Assembly: GCF_001672915.1 (NCBI RefSeq) | Contig: NZ_LZKR01000126.1 | Coordinates: forward strand, 1 to 59,271 | Reading direction: 5' to 3' | From: Mycobacterium sp. 1245805.9 | GTDB taxonomy: Bacteria > Actinomycetota > Actinomycetes > Mycobacteriales > Mycobacteriaceae | Length of the DNA stretch: 59,271 nucleotides | Shown: positions 49,500 through 59,271 of the stretch, one piece after another | Layout of the letters: each line of letters begins with the position of its first letter | Numbering within the stretch: the stretch's first letter is position 1 | Made by a program: the position numbers and the translations under genes | The notes under the pieces: model-generated | The model's input: only the letters and a program-made list of their open reading frames with translations | What the model was told of the DNA's origin: nothing | Databases searched by the model: none

Positions 49500-50551
49500 C
49501 GTACCGGGTCGTTCAGTGGACGACGGGTAACGTCGGCAAGAGCTCGGTGCGGGCGATCGCCTCGAACCCGACCTTGGAGCTCGTCGGATGCTACGCGTGG
49601 TCGCCGGAGAAGGCCGGACGCGACGTCGGCGAGCTGTGCGGGATCGGCCCCCTCAACGTGAAGGCCACCAACGACATTGAGGCCTTGCTCGCGCTCAAGC
49701 CTGACTGCGTGGTCTACAACCCGATGTTCCCCGACGTCGACGAGCTGGTCCGAATTCTCGGTGCGGGCATCAACGTGGTGGGCACCGCCGGGTTCATCAC
49801 CGGCCACTTCCTCGGTGCGGGGCGCGATCGCATCGCCGAGGCGTGCGACCGTGGCGGATCGACCATCTTCGGCAGCGGCATCAACCCGGGATTCATCCAA
49901 CTGTTCGCCATCGTCTCGGCGGGGCTCTCGGACCGGGTGGACAAGGTGTCCATGCTGGAATCCGCTGATACGACTATCTACAACTCGCCGCAAACCGAAA
50001 TACCCATGGGCTTCGGTTATCCCATCGATCACCCAGATCTCCCCTCCGTCACCGAGAAGGGTTCCGGCGTCTTCCGAGACGGGGTACTGCTGCTCGCCGA
50101 CGCCCTGGGTGCGGAGCTCGACGAAGTGCGCTGCGAAGCCCAGTACGCCCGGACCACCGAGGATCTCCACCTTCCCGGCGACTGGACGATCGCGACGGGG
50201 TGCGTCGCCGGCGTGGACGTCCGCTGGAAAGGGATAATCGGTGACCGAGAGGTCATCCAGATCCGCGGGCGCTGGCGCAAGGGTCAATCGCTGGACCCGG
50301 ATTGGCCACTGGATATGGGTTACACCATCGAGGTTCAGGGTCGACCGACAATCAAGACCACGCTGAGCTTTCTTCCGCCGCCGGACTTTCAGGGCGAGAC
50401 GCTGGACGACTACATCATGTTGGGTCTCACCATCACCGCGATGCCGGCGATCACCGCGATACCCGCCGTCGTCGCGGCGGCCCCCGGGATCGCCACCTAC
50501 AACGACCTGCCGCTGCTCCTCCCGCGCGGAGTACTTTGCGCGAATGCATAA
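49496..50551 (+). CDS. NAD(P)-binding amine-dehydrogenase/DapB-like protein, copy 4
   Basis: This is a 351-aa protein starting at TTG 49496, overlapping the previous stop (TTGA). The Rossmann start '[18 protein letters not shown]', '[20 protein letters not shown]' and '[16 protein letters not shown]' place it in the same family as the three others, but clearly on its own branch. Direct coupling to the membrane module is the best clue that the DapB-like enzymes act in the same pathway. Confidence 0.85.
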   Translation: MTYRVVQWTTGNVGKSSVRAIASNPTLELVGCYAWSPEKAGRDVGELCGIGPLNVKATNDIEALLALKPDCVVYNPMFPDVDELVRILGAGINVVGTAGFITGHFLGAGRDRIAEACDRGGSTIFGSGINPGFIQLFAIVSAGLSDRVDKVSMLESADTTIYNSPQTEIPMGFGYPIDHPDLPSVTEKGSGVFRDGVLLLADALGAELDEVRCEAQYARTTEDLHLPGDWTIATGCVAGVDVRWKGIIGDREVIQIRGRWRKGQSLDPDWPLDMGYTIEVQGRPTIKTTLSFLPPPDFQGETLDDYIMLGLTITAMPAITAIPAVVAAAPGIATYNDLPLLLPRGVLCANA

Positions 50552-50571
50552 CTTTCGACTGGGAGACGTCC

Positions 50572-50988
50572 ATGCCTGAATCGCCGCTGCTTCATCACGT
50601 CGTGTTCGCTGTGGCGCCCGAGCGGCACGCAAACGTCGCGCAAATGTTCGCCGACCTGGGGTTTGCCTTCGAGAATTTTCAGCTGGCAGAACTCGGGTTG
50701 GACATTCACCTCGATTGGAATCGTGGTATCGAGCTGATCAGCCCCATCCCGGGATCGCCCGGTGAGGTCGCCGCCTCGGTCAACGAGTTCCTCGAGCGCC
50801 ACGGCGACGGGGTGTACACGGTGGTGATCGGAGTCGCGGCGGCCTCCTCCGCTGAAGCCGTCGCCGAACGCTACGGCGCGACAACGCGATTCCGGCAACA
50901 CTTCGAGGGTGACGGCTCCTATCTCGACGAGGTCGACCTGTCGGTCTGCGGCCTGCCACTGACATTCCTGGCGACGGACATCCCGTGA
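50572..50988 (+). CDS. VOC/glyoxalase-like protein
   Basis: This is a 138-aa protein from ATG 50572 with GGGAG at 50561-50565. A single VOC module with 'HHVVFAVAPERHANVAQMF', 'GIELISPIPGSPGEV' and 'GVYTVVIGVAAAS' is similar in outline to methylmalonyl-CoA epimerase. Possible metal ligands are the His pair near the N-terminus and the Glu in 'RGIELISP'. The exact reaction (isomerase, lyase or binding protein) is open. It overlaps the P450 start (GTGA). Confidence 0.75.
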   Translation: MPESPLLHHVVFAVAPERHANVAQMFADLGFAFENFQLAELGLDIHLDWNRGIELISPIPGSPGEVAASVNEFLERHGDGVYTVVIGVAAASSAEAVAERYGATTRFRQHFEGDGSYLDEVDLSVCGLPLTFLATDIP

Positions 50989-52229
50989 CGGCCGAGCACC
51001 CCGTCGGCACGGCGATGCCGAGCGTCTTCGACGCCGGTCTACCGGTGCTGAGCTACGACCTCACCGACACACCCCAGGCGATCTACCCACAGTTTCGCGC
51101 CGCCCAGGAAGTGGCACCGATCGCGCTGGGTCCAGTGGGTCCCGAGGTGATCTCGTACGACCTTGCTCGAACGGTGCTCGGCGACCCACGGTTCGGGATT
51201 CCTCCGGGCATTCACCTCACCGCGCACGGCGTGACGTCGGGGGAACTATGGGACCGCGTCGTGGGCAGCATCCTGTGCATGGAGGGCGCCGAACATCGTC
51301 GGCTGCGCGGCCTGGTATCCAAAGCGTTTACCCCACGGGCAACCGCGCGTATGGACGAAACCATCCACGCCGTCATCAATGAACTCGCCGACGCCGTTGT
51401 GGCGAAAGGGAGTTGCGAGTTCGTCGAGGAGATCGCGCGGCCGTACCCCATACCTGTCATCTGCGCCCTGCTGGGTGCGCCACCACAAGACTGGCAGCTG
51501 TTCTCAAAGTGGGCGGAGGACATATTCAAGATCGTGAGCTTTGACTGCGATCTCGCCGAGGAAGAACCCAAGGTCCTCAGGGCCTGGGACGCTTTCGATG
51601 AATACATCGACGTGATGATTGCCGATCGGCGAAAGACCCTCACGGATGACCTACTCTCCGAACTCATCCGGACCGAAGATCGCGGCGACCGACTCGATGC
51701 CGGTGAAGTCCGGATGCTCGCGTTCAGCATTCTGGTGGCCGGAACCGACACCACGCGTACGCAATTGGCGGCCTCGATGCAAGTCCTTTGCGAGCATCCG
51801 GAACAGTGGGCGCTCCTTCGCGACAGGCCCGAGCTCGGAATGAAAGCCGTCGAGGAAACCATGCGCCACTCGCCTTCGATGTGCAGCACCCTTCGCAGCG
51901 TCACTGACGACGTCACGATCGGCGACTACATGTTCCCAGCCGGCACATTCATCATCGTGAACACCTATGCCGCCAATCGAGATCCGTCCATCTACGACGA
52001 CCCCACGCGTTTCGACATCACTCGCAACGATCCGCCCCCCATCCTCACCTTCGGCGGGGGCGCTCACTACTGCCTCGGCGCGAACCTTGCCAGACGGGAA
52101 CTCTCCGAAGCACTCAAGATACTTGCTCGCCGCCTACCGCACCCGCGGTGTCCCGAAAACCCGCCGTGGCGACCACTTCTCGGAATGAGCGGCCCAACCA
52201 GCTTGCACATCGAGTTCGACCATCCCTAA
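50985..52229 (+). CDS. Cytochrome P450
   Basis: This is a 414-aa P450 starting at GTG 50985. I-helix 'LVAGTDTTRTQLA', K-helix ExxR 'EETMRHSP' and heme loop 'FGGGAHYCLGANLAR' with the Cys ligand are intact. It is the last gene of the island's long operon. It should hydroxylate a hydrophobic substrate, with electrons from a ferredoxin encoded elsewhere. Its stop codon overlaps the convergent end of the Rv2047c-like gene by 4 bases, leaving no room for a terminator. Confidence 0.94.
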   Translation: MTAEHPVGTAMPSVFDAGLPVLSYDLTDTPQAIYPQFRAAQEVAPIALGPVGPEVISYDLARTVLGDPRFGIPPGIHLTAHGVTSGELWDRVVGSILCMEGAEHRRLRGLVSKAFTPRATARMDETIHAVINELADAVVAKGSCEFVEEIARPYPIPVICALLGAPPQDWQLFSKWAEDIFKIVSFDCDLAEEEPKVLRAWDAFDEYIDVMIADRRKTLTDDLLSELIRTEDRGDRLDAGEVRMLAFSILVAGTDTTRTQLAASMQVLCEHPEQWALLRDRPELGMKAVEETMRHSPSMCSTLRSVTDDVTIGDYMFPAGTFIIVNTYAANRDPSIYDDPTRFDITRNDPPPILTFGGGAHYCLGANLARRELSEALKILARRLPHPRCPENPPWRPLLGMSGPTSLHIEFDHP

Positions 52230-54799
52230 GGGGACGCGTCGAGCACGCGAATTTCGCCCGTCGTTCCGTCGACCTCGATGAGGGCGCCCGGCGGCAGAGT
52301 CTTGGTGGCGCCCTGGACGTCCACCACACACGGGAATCCGAATTCGCGGGCCACCACCGCCGCATGTGACATGGGGCCGCCGAGTTCGGTCACCACGGCG
52401 GCGGCGTAGCAGAACGCGGCGGTGTAGCCGACGTCGGTGGCCTCGGCGACGAGTATCTCGCCGGGCTGCAGGTCGTCGATGGTCTCGGGCCGCACGATGC
52501 GAACGTGCCCGCGCACCCGGCCGCCGGAGACACCCACCCCACGCAGCGTGTCCCCGCCGGTGAGGGCCGCCGACGTCGTCTCGGTTGGCTGCCAGCTGCC
52601 GCTGAACACCGTCGGCGGAACGACGGTGGCCAACCTGCGTTGTTCGGCCCGGCGCCGGGCCACCACGCCCCCGACATCAGCCGGGAGTGCGTCGAGCTCG
52701 TCAACCAGCAGGTAGAACACATCGTCGGCGGTCTGGAAGATTCCGGCCTCCACTAACCTGCGCCCGTATTCGCGCATCAGGTTGCGCAGCACCCAGTTGG
52801 CGCGCACCACTTTGTCACGACGGACCTCGCGATCGCGAAGTTGGTGTCCGGCCAGGCGCGCAATCGGCTTGGCCCGCAGCGGGATCCGGGTAGGTTCTGG
52901 CGTCGGTGCGGGAGGCGCGCTCATCGTCCTGGCCACCATGCGCACGAGCAACTCGGGATCGTCGGCGTAGCTGCTCGACAGCATCTCGAGCTCGGCCGGG
53001 CCGCGATGCCCGATCAGCGCCAGCTCGGCCAGCACGGCGGCGTGAAACTCCGGCGCCTCGACCGCCAGCTTGCCCAGGCGCTCCCCCGGTTCGGCAAGCA
53101 GCGCGGTCACTTTCGGGTCGCGCTGTGCCGCGACCACCAAACGCTGCATCGCCTCGACCGATCGCGCACTGACCAGTTCCGGTCCCGCGGGCGCGGCGGT
53201 GTCTCGCCCGCATATACCGCGCAACAACACGTTGAACGCGGCGCACAGCATGAACGAAGCCGAGGCGAGCACCCAGCCGTGCACCACCTCGTCCCGCGCC
53301 AACGCGATCAGGCTCAGCAGCCGACGATCGTCGAGCCGGGTGAGGTCGTCGCCGGCCAGGCGTTCCAGGCGATCGACATCGGCAACGAACTCGCGGGTGT
53401 CATCGGCCGACCCGGCACTCAGGCCGATCAGGTTCACACCGAAAACCCCGATGTTGCGAACCGTCCGCAGTTGCCTTCGCACACGGCTGGTTTCGGAGCG
53501 TGGACGCTCCGCACCGAAGATGGGCAACGACGCCATGCTGGGGCCGAAGAATCCGCTGTTGCTGACGATGGTCGCGGGTTTGGCGAAGGGCACCGTTTCG
53601 GCCATGAAATGCGCCGAGGTGATGGCGCCGTAGAGCCGGTGGGCGAACACCGCCACCGTACGCATCGCGATTTCGCGCTGGATGATCCCGCCGGGCCGCA
53701 GCCGCTCGGCGATGGCCACGCCGCCGGCGCGCAGCCCGCGCACCGTCACCGAGGCCGACGCCGGAGAGAACGGGCCGGGCAATGCCTCCGACAAGTTGGT
53801 GGCCAGAAAGGTGGGAAAGCGCGGGTCGATCGGGGTGTCGAACTCACCGTTATCCCCTGCCGGGCCGGCCCAATTGGGTTTCACGCCGTCCTCGCTCGGG
53901 GCGTCGACGGTGGGCAAGTCGCCGATGCTGGTCATCCGCCAGGGCAGCGAGACCACCCGTTTGCCGACGCTGACCCGGCCCCGCACCGCAACCGCGAAGT
54001 CCTCGACGCACTCTACGGAATTCCACGCCGGCCGGAACTCCCACTGGTTCCGCAACCGCGCGGTGTCCATGAACGGGGCGCCCTGCACGAGTTGCAGCTC
54101 GGCGGGTCGGACGCTCGACCGCACGATGGGGCGTCCGAGCGCCGCGGCCACCCGCCGAAAAGTCAGTTCGCCGGGTGCGGCGAGATTGACCGCGCCGCTG
54201 CCGACTTCGGTGTCCACGATCGCCCGGTTGAACAGTCGAAGCGCGTCGTCGAGGTGCACGACCTGCATGCGACGATCGGCCGCAGCGCCGGGAAACGCCG
54301 GTAGTGCCAACACCCGGCGCACCCAGTTGTCGACGTTCCGGCCGAGAATCAGCGCCGAACGGATGACGACCCATTCCAGGTCCGAATCCTCGAGCAGCTG
54401 TTCGACGCGGGCCCGGTGCCGACCGTCGGCGCTGACGGGGGTTCTCGCGTCATGCTCGGTCTTGGGCGCGTCTGCGCCGCCGTACACGTGGGCCGACGAC
54501 GGGAAAACGATGCGTCGGGTTCCGGTTTCGGCGATCGCCTCGAGAACGTTGAGCGTTCCACCGATATTGACCTGCTCGCTGCCGGTTGCCCACGCGCAGT
54601 GCGCGACCACGTCCGCACCGGCGACGACGCGCTTGGCCGCTTCGGCGTCGCGGATGTCCGCCTCGACGAATTCCGCCGCGCTCGACCAGCTTTCGGGGCG
54701 GTGGCGGGCCATGCCGACGACGTCATGGCCCTCGCTGAGCAATCGGGCGGCGCGGCCGCGGCCGAGCACACCGCTGGCCCCGGTGACCGCGACCCTCAC
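52226..54799 (-). CDS. Epimerase/PEP-utiliser mobile-domain fusion, Rv2047c orthologue
   Basis: This is an 857-aa protein. The N-terminal extended SDR (about residues 1-270) has 'VAVTGASGVLGRGRAARLLS' and a Ser/Tyr region 'FPSSAHVYGGADA'. The middle (about 300-740) is a helical region of unknown function. The C-terminus (about 770-857) is a PEP-utilising-enzyme mobile domain with the phospho-His block 'GGPMSHAAVVAREFGFPCVV'. It starts 10 bases after the pks12 stop, the same arrangement as Rv2048c/Rv2047c in M. tuberculosis. A role in polyketide or phospholipid tailoring linked to Pks12 is inferred only. Confidence 0.9.
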   Translation of the reverse strand: MRVAVTGASGVLGRGRAARLLSEGHDVVGMARHRPESWSSAAEFVEADIRDAEAAKRVVAGADVVAHCAWATGSEQVNIGGTLNVLEAIAETGTRRIVFPSSAHVYGGADAPKTEHDARTPVSADGRHRARVEQLLEDSDLEWVVIRSALILGRNVDNWVRRVLALPAFPGAAADRRMQVVHLDDALRLFNRAIVDTEVGSGAVNLAAPGELTFRRVAAALGRPIVRSSVRPAELQLVQGAPFMDTARLRNQWEFRPAWNSVECVEDFAVAVRGRVSVGKRVVSLPWRMTSIGDLPTVDAPSEDGVKPNWAGPAGDNGEFDTPIDPRFPTFLATNLSEALPGPFSPASASVTVRGLRAGGVAIAERLRPGGIIQREIAMRTVAVFAHRLYGAITSAHFMAETVPFAKPATIVSNSGFFGPSMASLPIFGAERPRSETSRVRRQLRTVRNIGVFGVNLIGLSAGSADDTREFVADVDRLERLAGDDLTRLDDRRLLSLIALARDEVVHGWVLASASFMLCAAFNVLLRGICGRDTAAPAGPELVSARSVEAMQRLVVAAQRDPKVTALLAEPGERLGKLAVEAPEFHAAVLAELALIGHRGPAELEMLSSSYADDPELLVRMVARTMSAPPAPTPEPTRIPLRAKPIARLAGHQLRDREVRRDKVVRANWVLRNLMREYGRRLVEAGIFQTADDVFYLLVDELDALPADVGGVVARRRAEQRRLATVVPPTVFSGSWQPTETTSAALTGGDTLRGVGVSGGRVRGHVRIVRPETIDDLQPGEILVAEATDVGYTAAFCYAAAVVTELGGPMSHAAVVAREFGFPCVVDVQGATKTLPPGALIEVDGTTGEIRVLDASP

Positions 54800-54808
54800 G
54801 GGGCGCCC

Positions 54809-57800
54809 TTACTCGTCGTCGTCATCGTCACTCAAGGCCGCATTGACCAGCGCATCGAGATCCATGTCGGCGATGTCCTTTTCGCTCGTCGCCGCGGGGG
54901 CTGAAGTACCGCCGCCGTCCGCCTCGTTCGCCAACGCGAGCAGCAGCTCGAGCACGCCCGCCTGGCGCAGGCGCTTGACCGGAATGGACCCCACGACCCG
55001 CTGGATCTCGGCCTCCCCGGCCGCGGCGGCCGGGGCGCTTTGCTCCGCCGTGCCGACTAGTTCGCGATAGATGTAGCCGGCCAGCGCGGCGGAGTTCGGG
55101 TAGTCGAAGATCAGGGTCGGCGAAAGCCCCAGCCCGGTGGCCGATTTGAGCCGGTTGCGCATCTCGACGGCGGTCAGCGAGTCGAAGCCCAACTCCTGGA
55201 ACGCCCGATCCGGATCGATGGACTCCGGGCTGGAGTTGCCCAGCACCGTGGCGATGTTGGAGCGGACCAAGTCCAGCACCACGGCCTGCTGTTCGTCCTC
55301 GGGCAGCCCCTCGAGCCGCTGCAGCAGAGCCGATTTCGACTTCGCCGCAGCCAGCGAGTCGTCAACCTGACGCCGGCTGGGCGCGTTGATCAAGTCGACG
55401 AACATGGGTGGCAGCGTGCCGTTGTCGAACTTGACGCGCAGCGCCGCGAGGTCGATGTGCGCCGGCAACATGAATGGCTCGTCGACGATCAGGGCGGTGT
55501 CCATCAATTCCAGCGCCTCGTCGGACGACATCGCGACGATCCCGTCCCGGCCGAAGCGGGCACGGTCGGCGGCGCCCAGGGCGCCGGTCATGGCGCTGGC
55601 CTGGTCCCACAGACCCCATGCCAGCGAGATCGCCGGCAGCCCGAGGTTGCGCCGGTGCACCGCCAGCCCGTCCAGGAACGAGTTGGCGGCCGCGTAGTTG
55701 GCCTGGCCCGACGCTCCGGCCAGCCCGGCCATCGACGAGAACAGCACAAACGCGGAGATGTCGAGCTCGCGGGTGAGCTCGTGTAGGTTCCACGCCGCGT
55801 CGACCTTGGCGCGCAACACCGCATCGATGCGCTCCGGCGTCAGCGACGAGATCACCGCGTCGTCGAGCACCCCGGCCGCGTGAATCACGCCGGACAGCGG
55901 TCGCTGCACGGGAATATCGGCCAGCACCTTGGCGACGGCCTCGCGGTCCGCCGCGTCACATGCGACCACCTGTACCTGGGCGCCGGCCGCGGACAGCTCG
56001 GTCATCAGCTCCGCCGCGCCCGGCGCATCCAGACCGCGTCGACTCATCAGCACCAGGTTGCGCGCGCCGTGGCGGGCGACGACGTGACGCGCCAACGCCG
56101 AACCCGCCATGCCGGTCGCGCCGGTGATCAGGACCGTGCCCGCGACCCAGGCGTCGGGCATGCTCATCACGACCTTGCCCACGTGGCGGGCCTGGCTCAG
56201 GTACCGCAACGCCGCCGGCGCGCGTCGCACGTCAAACCTGGTGACCGGCAACGGTTGCAGCACGTCGTCGCCGAACAGCGCCGCCAGCTCGTCGAGCATC
56301 TCCCGGATGCGCTCGGGTCCGGCCTCGAAGAGGTCGAAGGCGCGGTAGCGCACACCCGGGTGGTCGCGGGCGACGACCTCCGGGTCGCGAATATCGGTCT
56401 TGCCCATCTCCAGGAACACGCCGCCGGGGGCGACCAGCCGCAGGGAGGCGTCGACGAAATCGCCGGACAGCGAGTCGAGCACTAGGTCAACGCCGCGGCC
56501 GCCGGTGATCGTCCGGAACTTCTCCTCGAATTCGAGGCTGCGCGAGTCGGAGATGTGGTCGTCGTCAAAGCCCATGGCCCGCAGCGTGTCCCACTTGCCC
56601 CGGCTGGCCGTCGCGAAAACTTCCAGGCCGAGGTGGCGGGCCAATTGCACGGCGGCCATCCCGACCCCGCCCGCGGCGGCGTGCACGAGCACCCGCTGAC
56701 CCGGCTTGACACCCGCGAGGTCGACCAGCGCGTAGCGGGCGGTGGCGAACACCACCGACGCCGTCGCGGCCGCGGTGAGTGACCAGCCGGCCGGCACCTT
56801 GACCAGCAGCCGCTGGTCGGTGGTGGCGATGGTCCCGGTGCCGTCCGGGAACAGGCCCATGACCCGGTCGCCGACCGCGAAACGGCCGTCGCCCGAGGCC
56901 GTTTCGAGAACCACGCCGGCGGCCTCGATGCCCATCACCGCGTCCGGGTCGGGATAGAGGCCCAGCGCGATCATCACGTCGCGGAAGTTTGCCGCGATGG
57001 CCGACAGGGCGACGCGGACCTGGCCGGGGCCGAGCGGCGCAACGTGCTTGGAGGCGTCGGGGATCCGCTCCAGCCGCAGGTTCTCGATGGTGCCGTAGCT
57101 GCTCATGCCCAGCCGCCACGGGCCGTCGTCGGGCGGCACCAAAAGGCCACCCACCGCGCGGCTGCCGTGCACCCGCGCGGTGTAGACCGTCCCGTCGCGC
57201 AGCAACACCTGCGGCTCGGCCGGCGCCAAAATGGCCGCCACCGCGTCGGAATCCAGCGGCGCGTCGGTGTCGACGAGCACGATGCGGCCGGGATGCTCAG
57301 TCTGCGCCGACCGCACCAGACCCCACACCGCCGCGCCCGCCAGGTCGGTGACGTCCTCACCTGGCAACGCCATGGCGCCCCGAGTCGACACCACCAGCGT
57401 TCCCGCCCCGTCGCGGGCCAACCACGACTGCAGCACCGGCAGCACCGCGCGGGTGGCCGCGTGTACCTCCGTCACGACGTCCCCGACCACGGGTGCCGAT
57501 TCGAAGAGCACCGCCGATCCGTCTTCGAATTTGGCCAAATCCTCAGCACCCCAGGCGCATACCTCCACCGGTTGGACCGCGGCCAGCGGCTGGGCGGACC
57601 AGACGACCTCGAAGAGCCTGTCGGGTCCCGAACTGGACACCGCGGCCATTAGCTGCTGATCGGTCACCGGCCGGGCCACCATCGACGCCACCGAGAGCAC
57701 CGGCAGCCCCAAGCCGTCGGCCAATTCGATCGATACGGCTGACTCACCCACCGGCACGATGCGCGCCCGTACCGCCGCCGCGCCCGCCGCGTGCAGGGAC

Positions 57801-59271
57801 ACCCGCTGCCACGAGAACGGCACCAGCATCGAACCTTCGGCGAGCTCGCCGCCGTCCGACGCCAAGATCACCGCGTGCAACGCGGCGTCCAAAATCGCGG
57901 GGTGGACACCGAATCCGGCCACCGACACCCCGGCGTCCTCGGGCAGCGCCACTTCGGCGAACACCTCGTCGCCGCGCCGCCACATCGATGTCAGGCCGCG
58001 GAACGCGGGCCCGTAGCCGTACCCACGCTCGGCCAGGCGCTCGTAGGAGTCGCCGATGTCCACCGGCGCCGCGCCGACCGGCGGCCACGCCGACAGATCA
58101 GCGTCCGGTTGCACGGAGCCCGCGCGCAGCATCCCTTCGGCATGCAACGACCAGCCGGACCCCGCCTCGGCGCGCGAATAGACCGACACCGAACGGGCGC
58201 CCGAATCGTCGGCGCCCTCGACCACGACCTGAATCGCGACCGATCCACCCGTCGGCAACACCAGCGGCGCCGCCAGATTCAGCTCGTCGACGATTCCACA
58301 GCCGACCTCGTCGCCGGCCCGGATCGCCAACTCGACGAATCCCGCACCCGGAAACAGCACGACACCACCGACGGCGTGGTCGCCCAGCCAGCCTTGCGCG
58401 CTGGGCGACAGCCTGCCGGTCAGCACCACGCCGCCCGAGGCCGGCAGCTCCACCACCGCGCCCAGCAGGGCGTGTTCGCCGGCGGCCAGCCCGAGCCCGG
58501 TCGCGTCCGCGGGAGCGCCGTCGCCGGCGAGCCAAAAGCGCCGCCGTTCAAAGGCATACGTGGGCAGCTCGACGAAGTCGGCCGCACCGAGCGCGCCGCG
58601 CCAGTCCACGTCCATCCCGGCGACGAACCCCTGCGCGAGGGCGTTGATCAGCGTCGTCGGCTCCGGGCGGTCCTTGCGCAGGGCCGACATGGTGGTCACG
58701 ACGGCGTCCGGCAGCGACTCCTCGATCGACGCCGTCAGCCCGCCGCTCGGCCCGACTTCGAGGAAGCGGGTGCCGCCGGCGGAGTGCGCGAAGCGGACGC
58801 TGTCGGCGAATCGCACGGCCTCGCGGACATGCCGCTTCCAGTACCCCACCGAACCGAAGTCGTCGCCGGCCAGCTGCCCGGTCAGGTTCGACACGATCGG
58901 GATGGTGGGCTTGCCGACGACGAGACCGCCCGCGACGGTTCCGAATTCGTCGATCATCGGATCCATCAGCGGGGAGTGGAACGCGTGGGAGACGGCGAGG
59001 CGGTGGACACGGCGGCCGTCGGCGCGGAGTTGGTCGGCGATCGCGCTCACCGCGTCGCCGGGGCCGGAAATCACCACGGAGGCGGGCCCGTTGACCGCCG
59101 CGATGCCGACGTCGGGCGTCAGCAGCGGCCGCACCTCGTCTTCGGTGGCCTGCACGGCGGTCATCGCGCCGCCGGCCGGCAGCGCCTGCATGAACCGGCC
59201 CCGGGCGGCGACCAATACCGCCGCGTTCTGTAGCGACAGGACATCGGCGACATGCGCAGCGGTGATCTCGC
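54809..59271 (-). CDS. pks12: Modular type I polyketide synthase Pks12, C-terminal module (partial)
   Basis: The frame is open to the window edge, giving about 1,487 C-terminal residues; the start is outside. Domains in order: AT from within the domain just after its active-site Ser ('[17 protein letters not shown]' to about residue 240, with '[13 protein letters not shown]', the HAFH pattern of malonyl-CoA-specific ATs); DH (about 260-540, His in '[14 protein letters not shown]'); ER (about 740-1050, '[20 protein letters not shown]'); KR (about 1070-1250, '[15 protein letters not shown]', '[11 protein letters not shown]'); ACP (about 1360-1430, '[10 protein letters not shown]'); and a very acidic end 'SDDDDDE'. 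A fully reducing module next to the Rv2047c-like gene identifies Pks12, which builds the mycoketide chain of mannosyl phosphomycoketide antigens. Confidence 0.93.
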   Translation of the reverse strand, partial: EITAAHVADVLSLQNAAVLVAARGRFMQALPAGGAMTAVQATEDEVRPLLTPDVGIAAVNGPASVVISGPGDAVSAIADQLRADGRRVHRLAVSHAFHSPLMDPMIDEFGTVAGGLVVGKPTIPIVSNLTGQLAGDDFGSVGYWKRHVREAVRFADSVRFAHSAGGTRFLEVGPSGGLTASIEESLPDAVVTTMSALRKDRPEPTTLINALAQGFVAGMDVDWRGALGAADFVELPTYAFERRRFWLAGDGAPADATGLGLAAGEHALLGAVVELPASGGVVLTGRLSPSAQGWLGDHAVGGVVLFPGAGFVELAIRAGDEVGCGIVDELNLAAPLVLPTGGSVAIQVVVEGADDSGARSVSVYSRAEAGSGWSLHAEGMLRAGSVQPDADLSAWPPVGAAPVDIGDSYERLAERGYGYGPAFRGLTSMWRRGDEVFAEVALPEDAGVSVAGFGVHPAILDAALHAVILASDGGELAEGSMLVPFSWQRVSLHAAGAAAVRARIVPVGESAVSIELADGLGLPVLSVASMVARPVTDQQLMAAVSSSGPDRLFEVVWSAQPLAAVQPVEVCAWGAEDLAKFEDGSAVLFESAPVVGDVVTEVHAATRAVLPVLQSWLARDGAGTLVVSTRGAMALPGEDVTDLAGAAVWGLVRSAQTEHPGRIVLVDTDAPLDSDAVAAILAPAEPQVLLRDGTVYTARVHGSRAVGGLLVPPDDGPWRLGMSSYGTIENLRLERIPDASKHVAPLGPGQVRVALSAIAANFRDVMIALGLYPDPDAVMGIEAAGVVLETASGDGRFAVGDRVMGLFPDGTGTIATTDQRLLVKVPAGWSLTAAATASVVFATARYALVDLAGVKPGQRVLVHAAAGGVGMAAVQLARHLGLEVFATASRGKWDTLRAMGFDDDHISDSRSLEFEEKFRTITGGRGVDLVLDSLSGDFVDASLRLVAPGGVFLEMGKTDIRDPEVVARDHPGVRYRAFDLFEAGPERIREMLDELAALFGDDVLQPLPVTRFDVRRAPAALRYLSQARHVGKVVMSMPDAWVAGTVLITGATGMAGSALARHVVARHGARNLVLMSRRGLDAPGAAELMTELSAAGAQVQVVACDAADREAVAKVLADIPVQRPLSGVIHAAGVLDDAVISSLTPERIDAVLRAKVDAAWNLHELTRELDISAFVLFSSMAGLAGASGQANYAAANSFLDGLAVHRRNLGLPAISLAWGLWDQASAMTGALGAADRARFGRDGIVAMSSDEALELMDTALIVDEPFMLPAHIDLAALRVKFDNGTLPPMFVDLINAPSRRQVDDSLAAAKSKSALLQRLEGLPEDEQQAVVLDLVRSNIATVLGNSSPESIDPDRAFQELGFDSLTAVEMRNRLKSATGLGLSPTLIFDYPNSAALAGYIYRELVGTAEQSAPAAAAGEAEIQRVVGSIPVKRLRQAGVLELLLALANEADGGGTSAPAATSEKDIADMDLDALVNAALSDDDDDE

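Noticed and set aside
30211..52225. Prophage or integrative element
   Set aside because: No integrase, transposase, tRNA target, attachment repeats or structural phage genes were found; the content is metabolic.

Overview
The window is high-GC DNA from a slow-growing-type Mycobacterium that is not M. tuberculosis. The evidence is an mce operon end, mycobacterial lipoproteins, a dormancy-type universal stress protein, pncA, lipT, lppI and pks12. Gene order recalled from M. tuberculosis H37Rv (no search was run) matches a backbone of Rv2038c-Rv2041c (sugar ABC transporter), Rv2042c, pncA (Rv2043c), lipT (Rv2045c), lppI (Rv2046), Rv2047c and pks12 (Rv2048c). The backbone is interrupted by accessory blocks.

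Layout. 1-2.0 kb: end of an mce1-like operon (mceE end, mceF). 2.1-3.0 kb: an orphan protein made of three Phd/YefM antitoxin-like repeats, and a small zinc-ribbon protein. 3.0-7.4 kb: TetR divergent from a three-gene aromatic meta-cleavage operon (flavin hydroxylase, extradiol dioxygenase-like protein, FAH hydrolase), ended by a perfect 23-bp stem-loop. 7.4-12 kb: a two-domain Usp with a DosR-like box, and a tight five-gene operon OsmC / acyl-CoA-dehydrogenase-like / ECF sigma / zinc anti-sigma / formate-nitrite transporter. 12-16 kb: DUF3097, glgX, an internally deleted rhomboid gene, an amidohydrolase remnant and a DUF3349 protein. 16-24.8 kb: ABC importer, SigJ/ECF41-like sigma with DoxX, lipoprotein, Rv2042c-like gene, pncA, and a DoxX protein with a repeat tail. 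24.8-30.2 kb: zeta-toxin remnant, DUF2784, gntK, phosphotransferase fusion, lipT, lppI.

30.2-52.2 kb is an apparent insertion of about 22 kb between lppI and the Rv2047c orthologue, which are nearly adjacent in H37Rv. It holds two P450s, four SDR/epimerase enzymes (one of mycofactocin-coupled type), four paralogous NAD(P)-binding 'amine dehydrogenase/DapB-like' enzymes, two TetR regulators, two AhpD/CMD-like proteins and a VOC protein. Its core (41.3-49.5 kb) is a membrane-centred module. That module has a NorE-like cytochrome oxidase subunit III protein, a COX4/NorF-like protein, a NorD-like VWA protein, a NorQ-like MoxR ATPase, two families of duplicated multi-pass membrane proteins, two micropeptides (34 and 42 aa) and a single-pass protein. 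No catalytic NorB/NorC subunit is present. This looks like an undescribed membrane metalloenzyme with its own activation machinery, embedded in a catabolic pathway for a hydrophobic compound.

At least six places in 36.7-45.7 kb carry a palindrome TGACT-NN-AGTCA (exact or with one mismatch). Each lies at or near a promoter-like position upstream of an operon of this island, which suggests one TetR-controlled regulon, most simply under the TetR at 36945-37544. The right end (52.2-59.3 kb) returns to the backbone: an epimerase/PEP-mobile-domain fusion, and the last module of Pks12, cut by the window edge inside its AT domain. No tRNA, rRNA, CRISPR array or insertion sequence was recognised.
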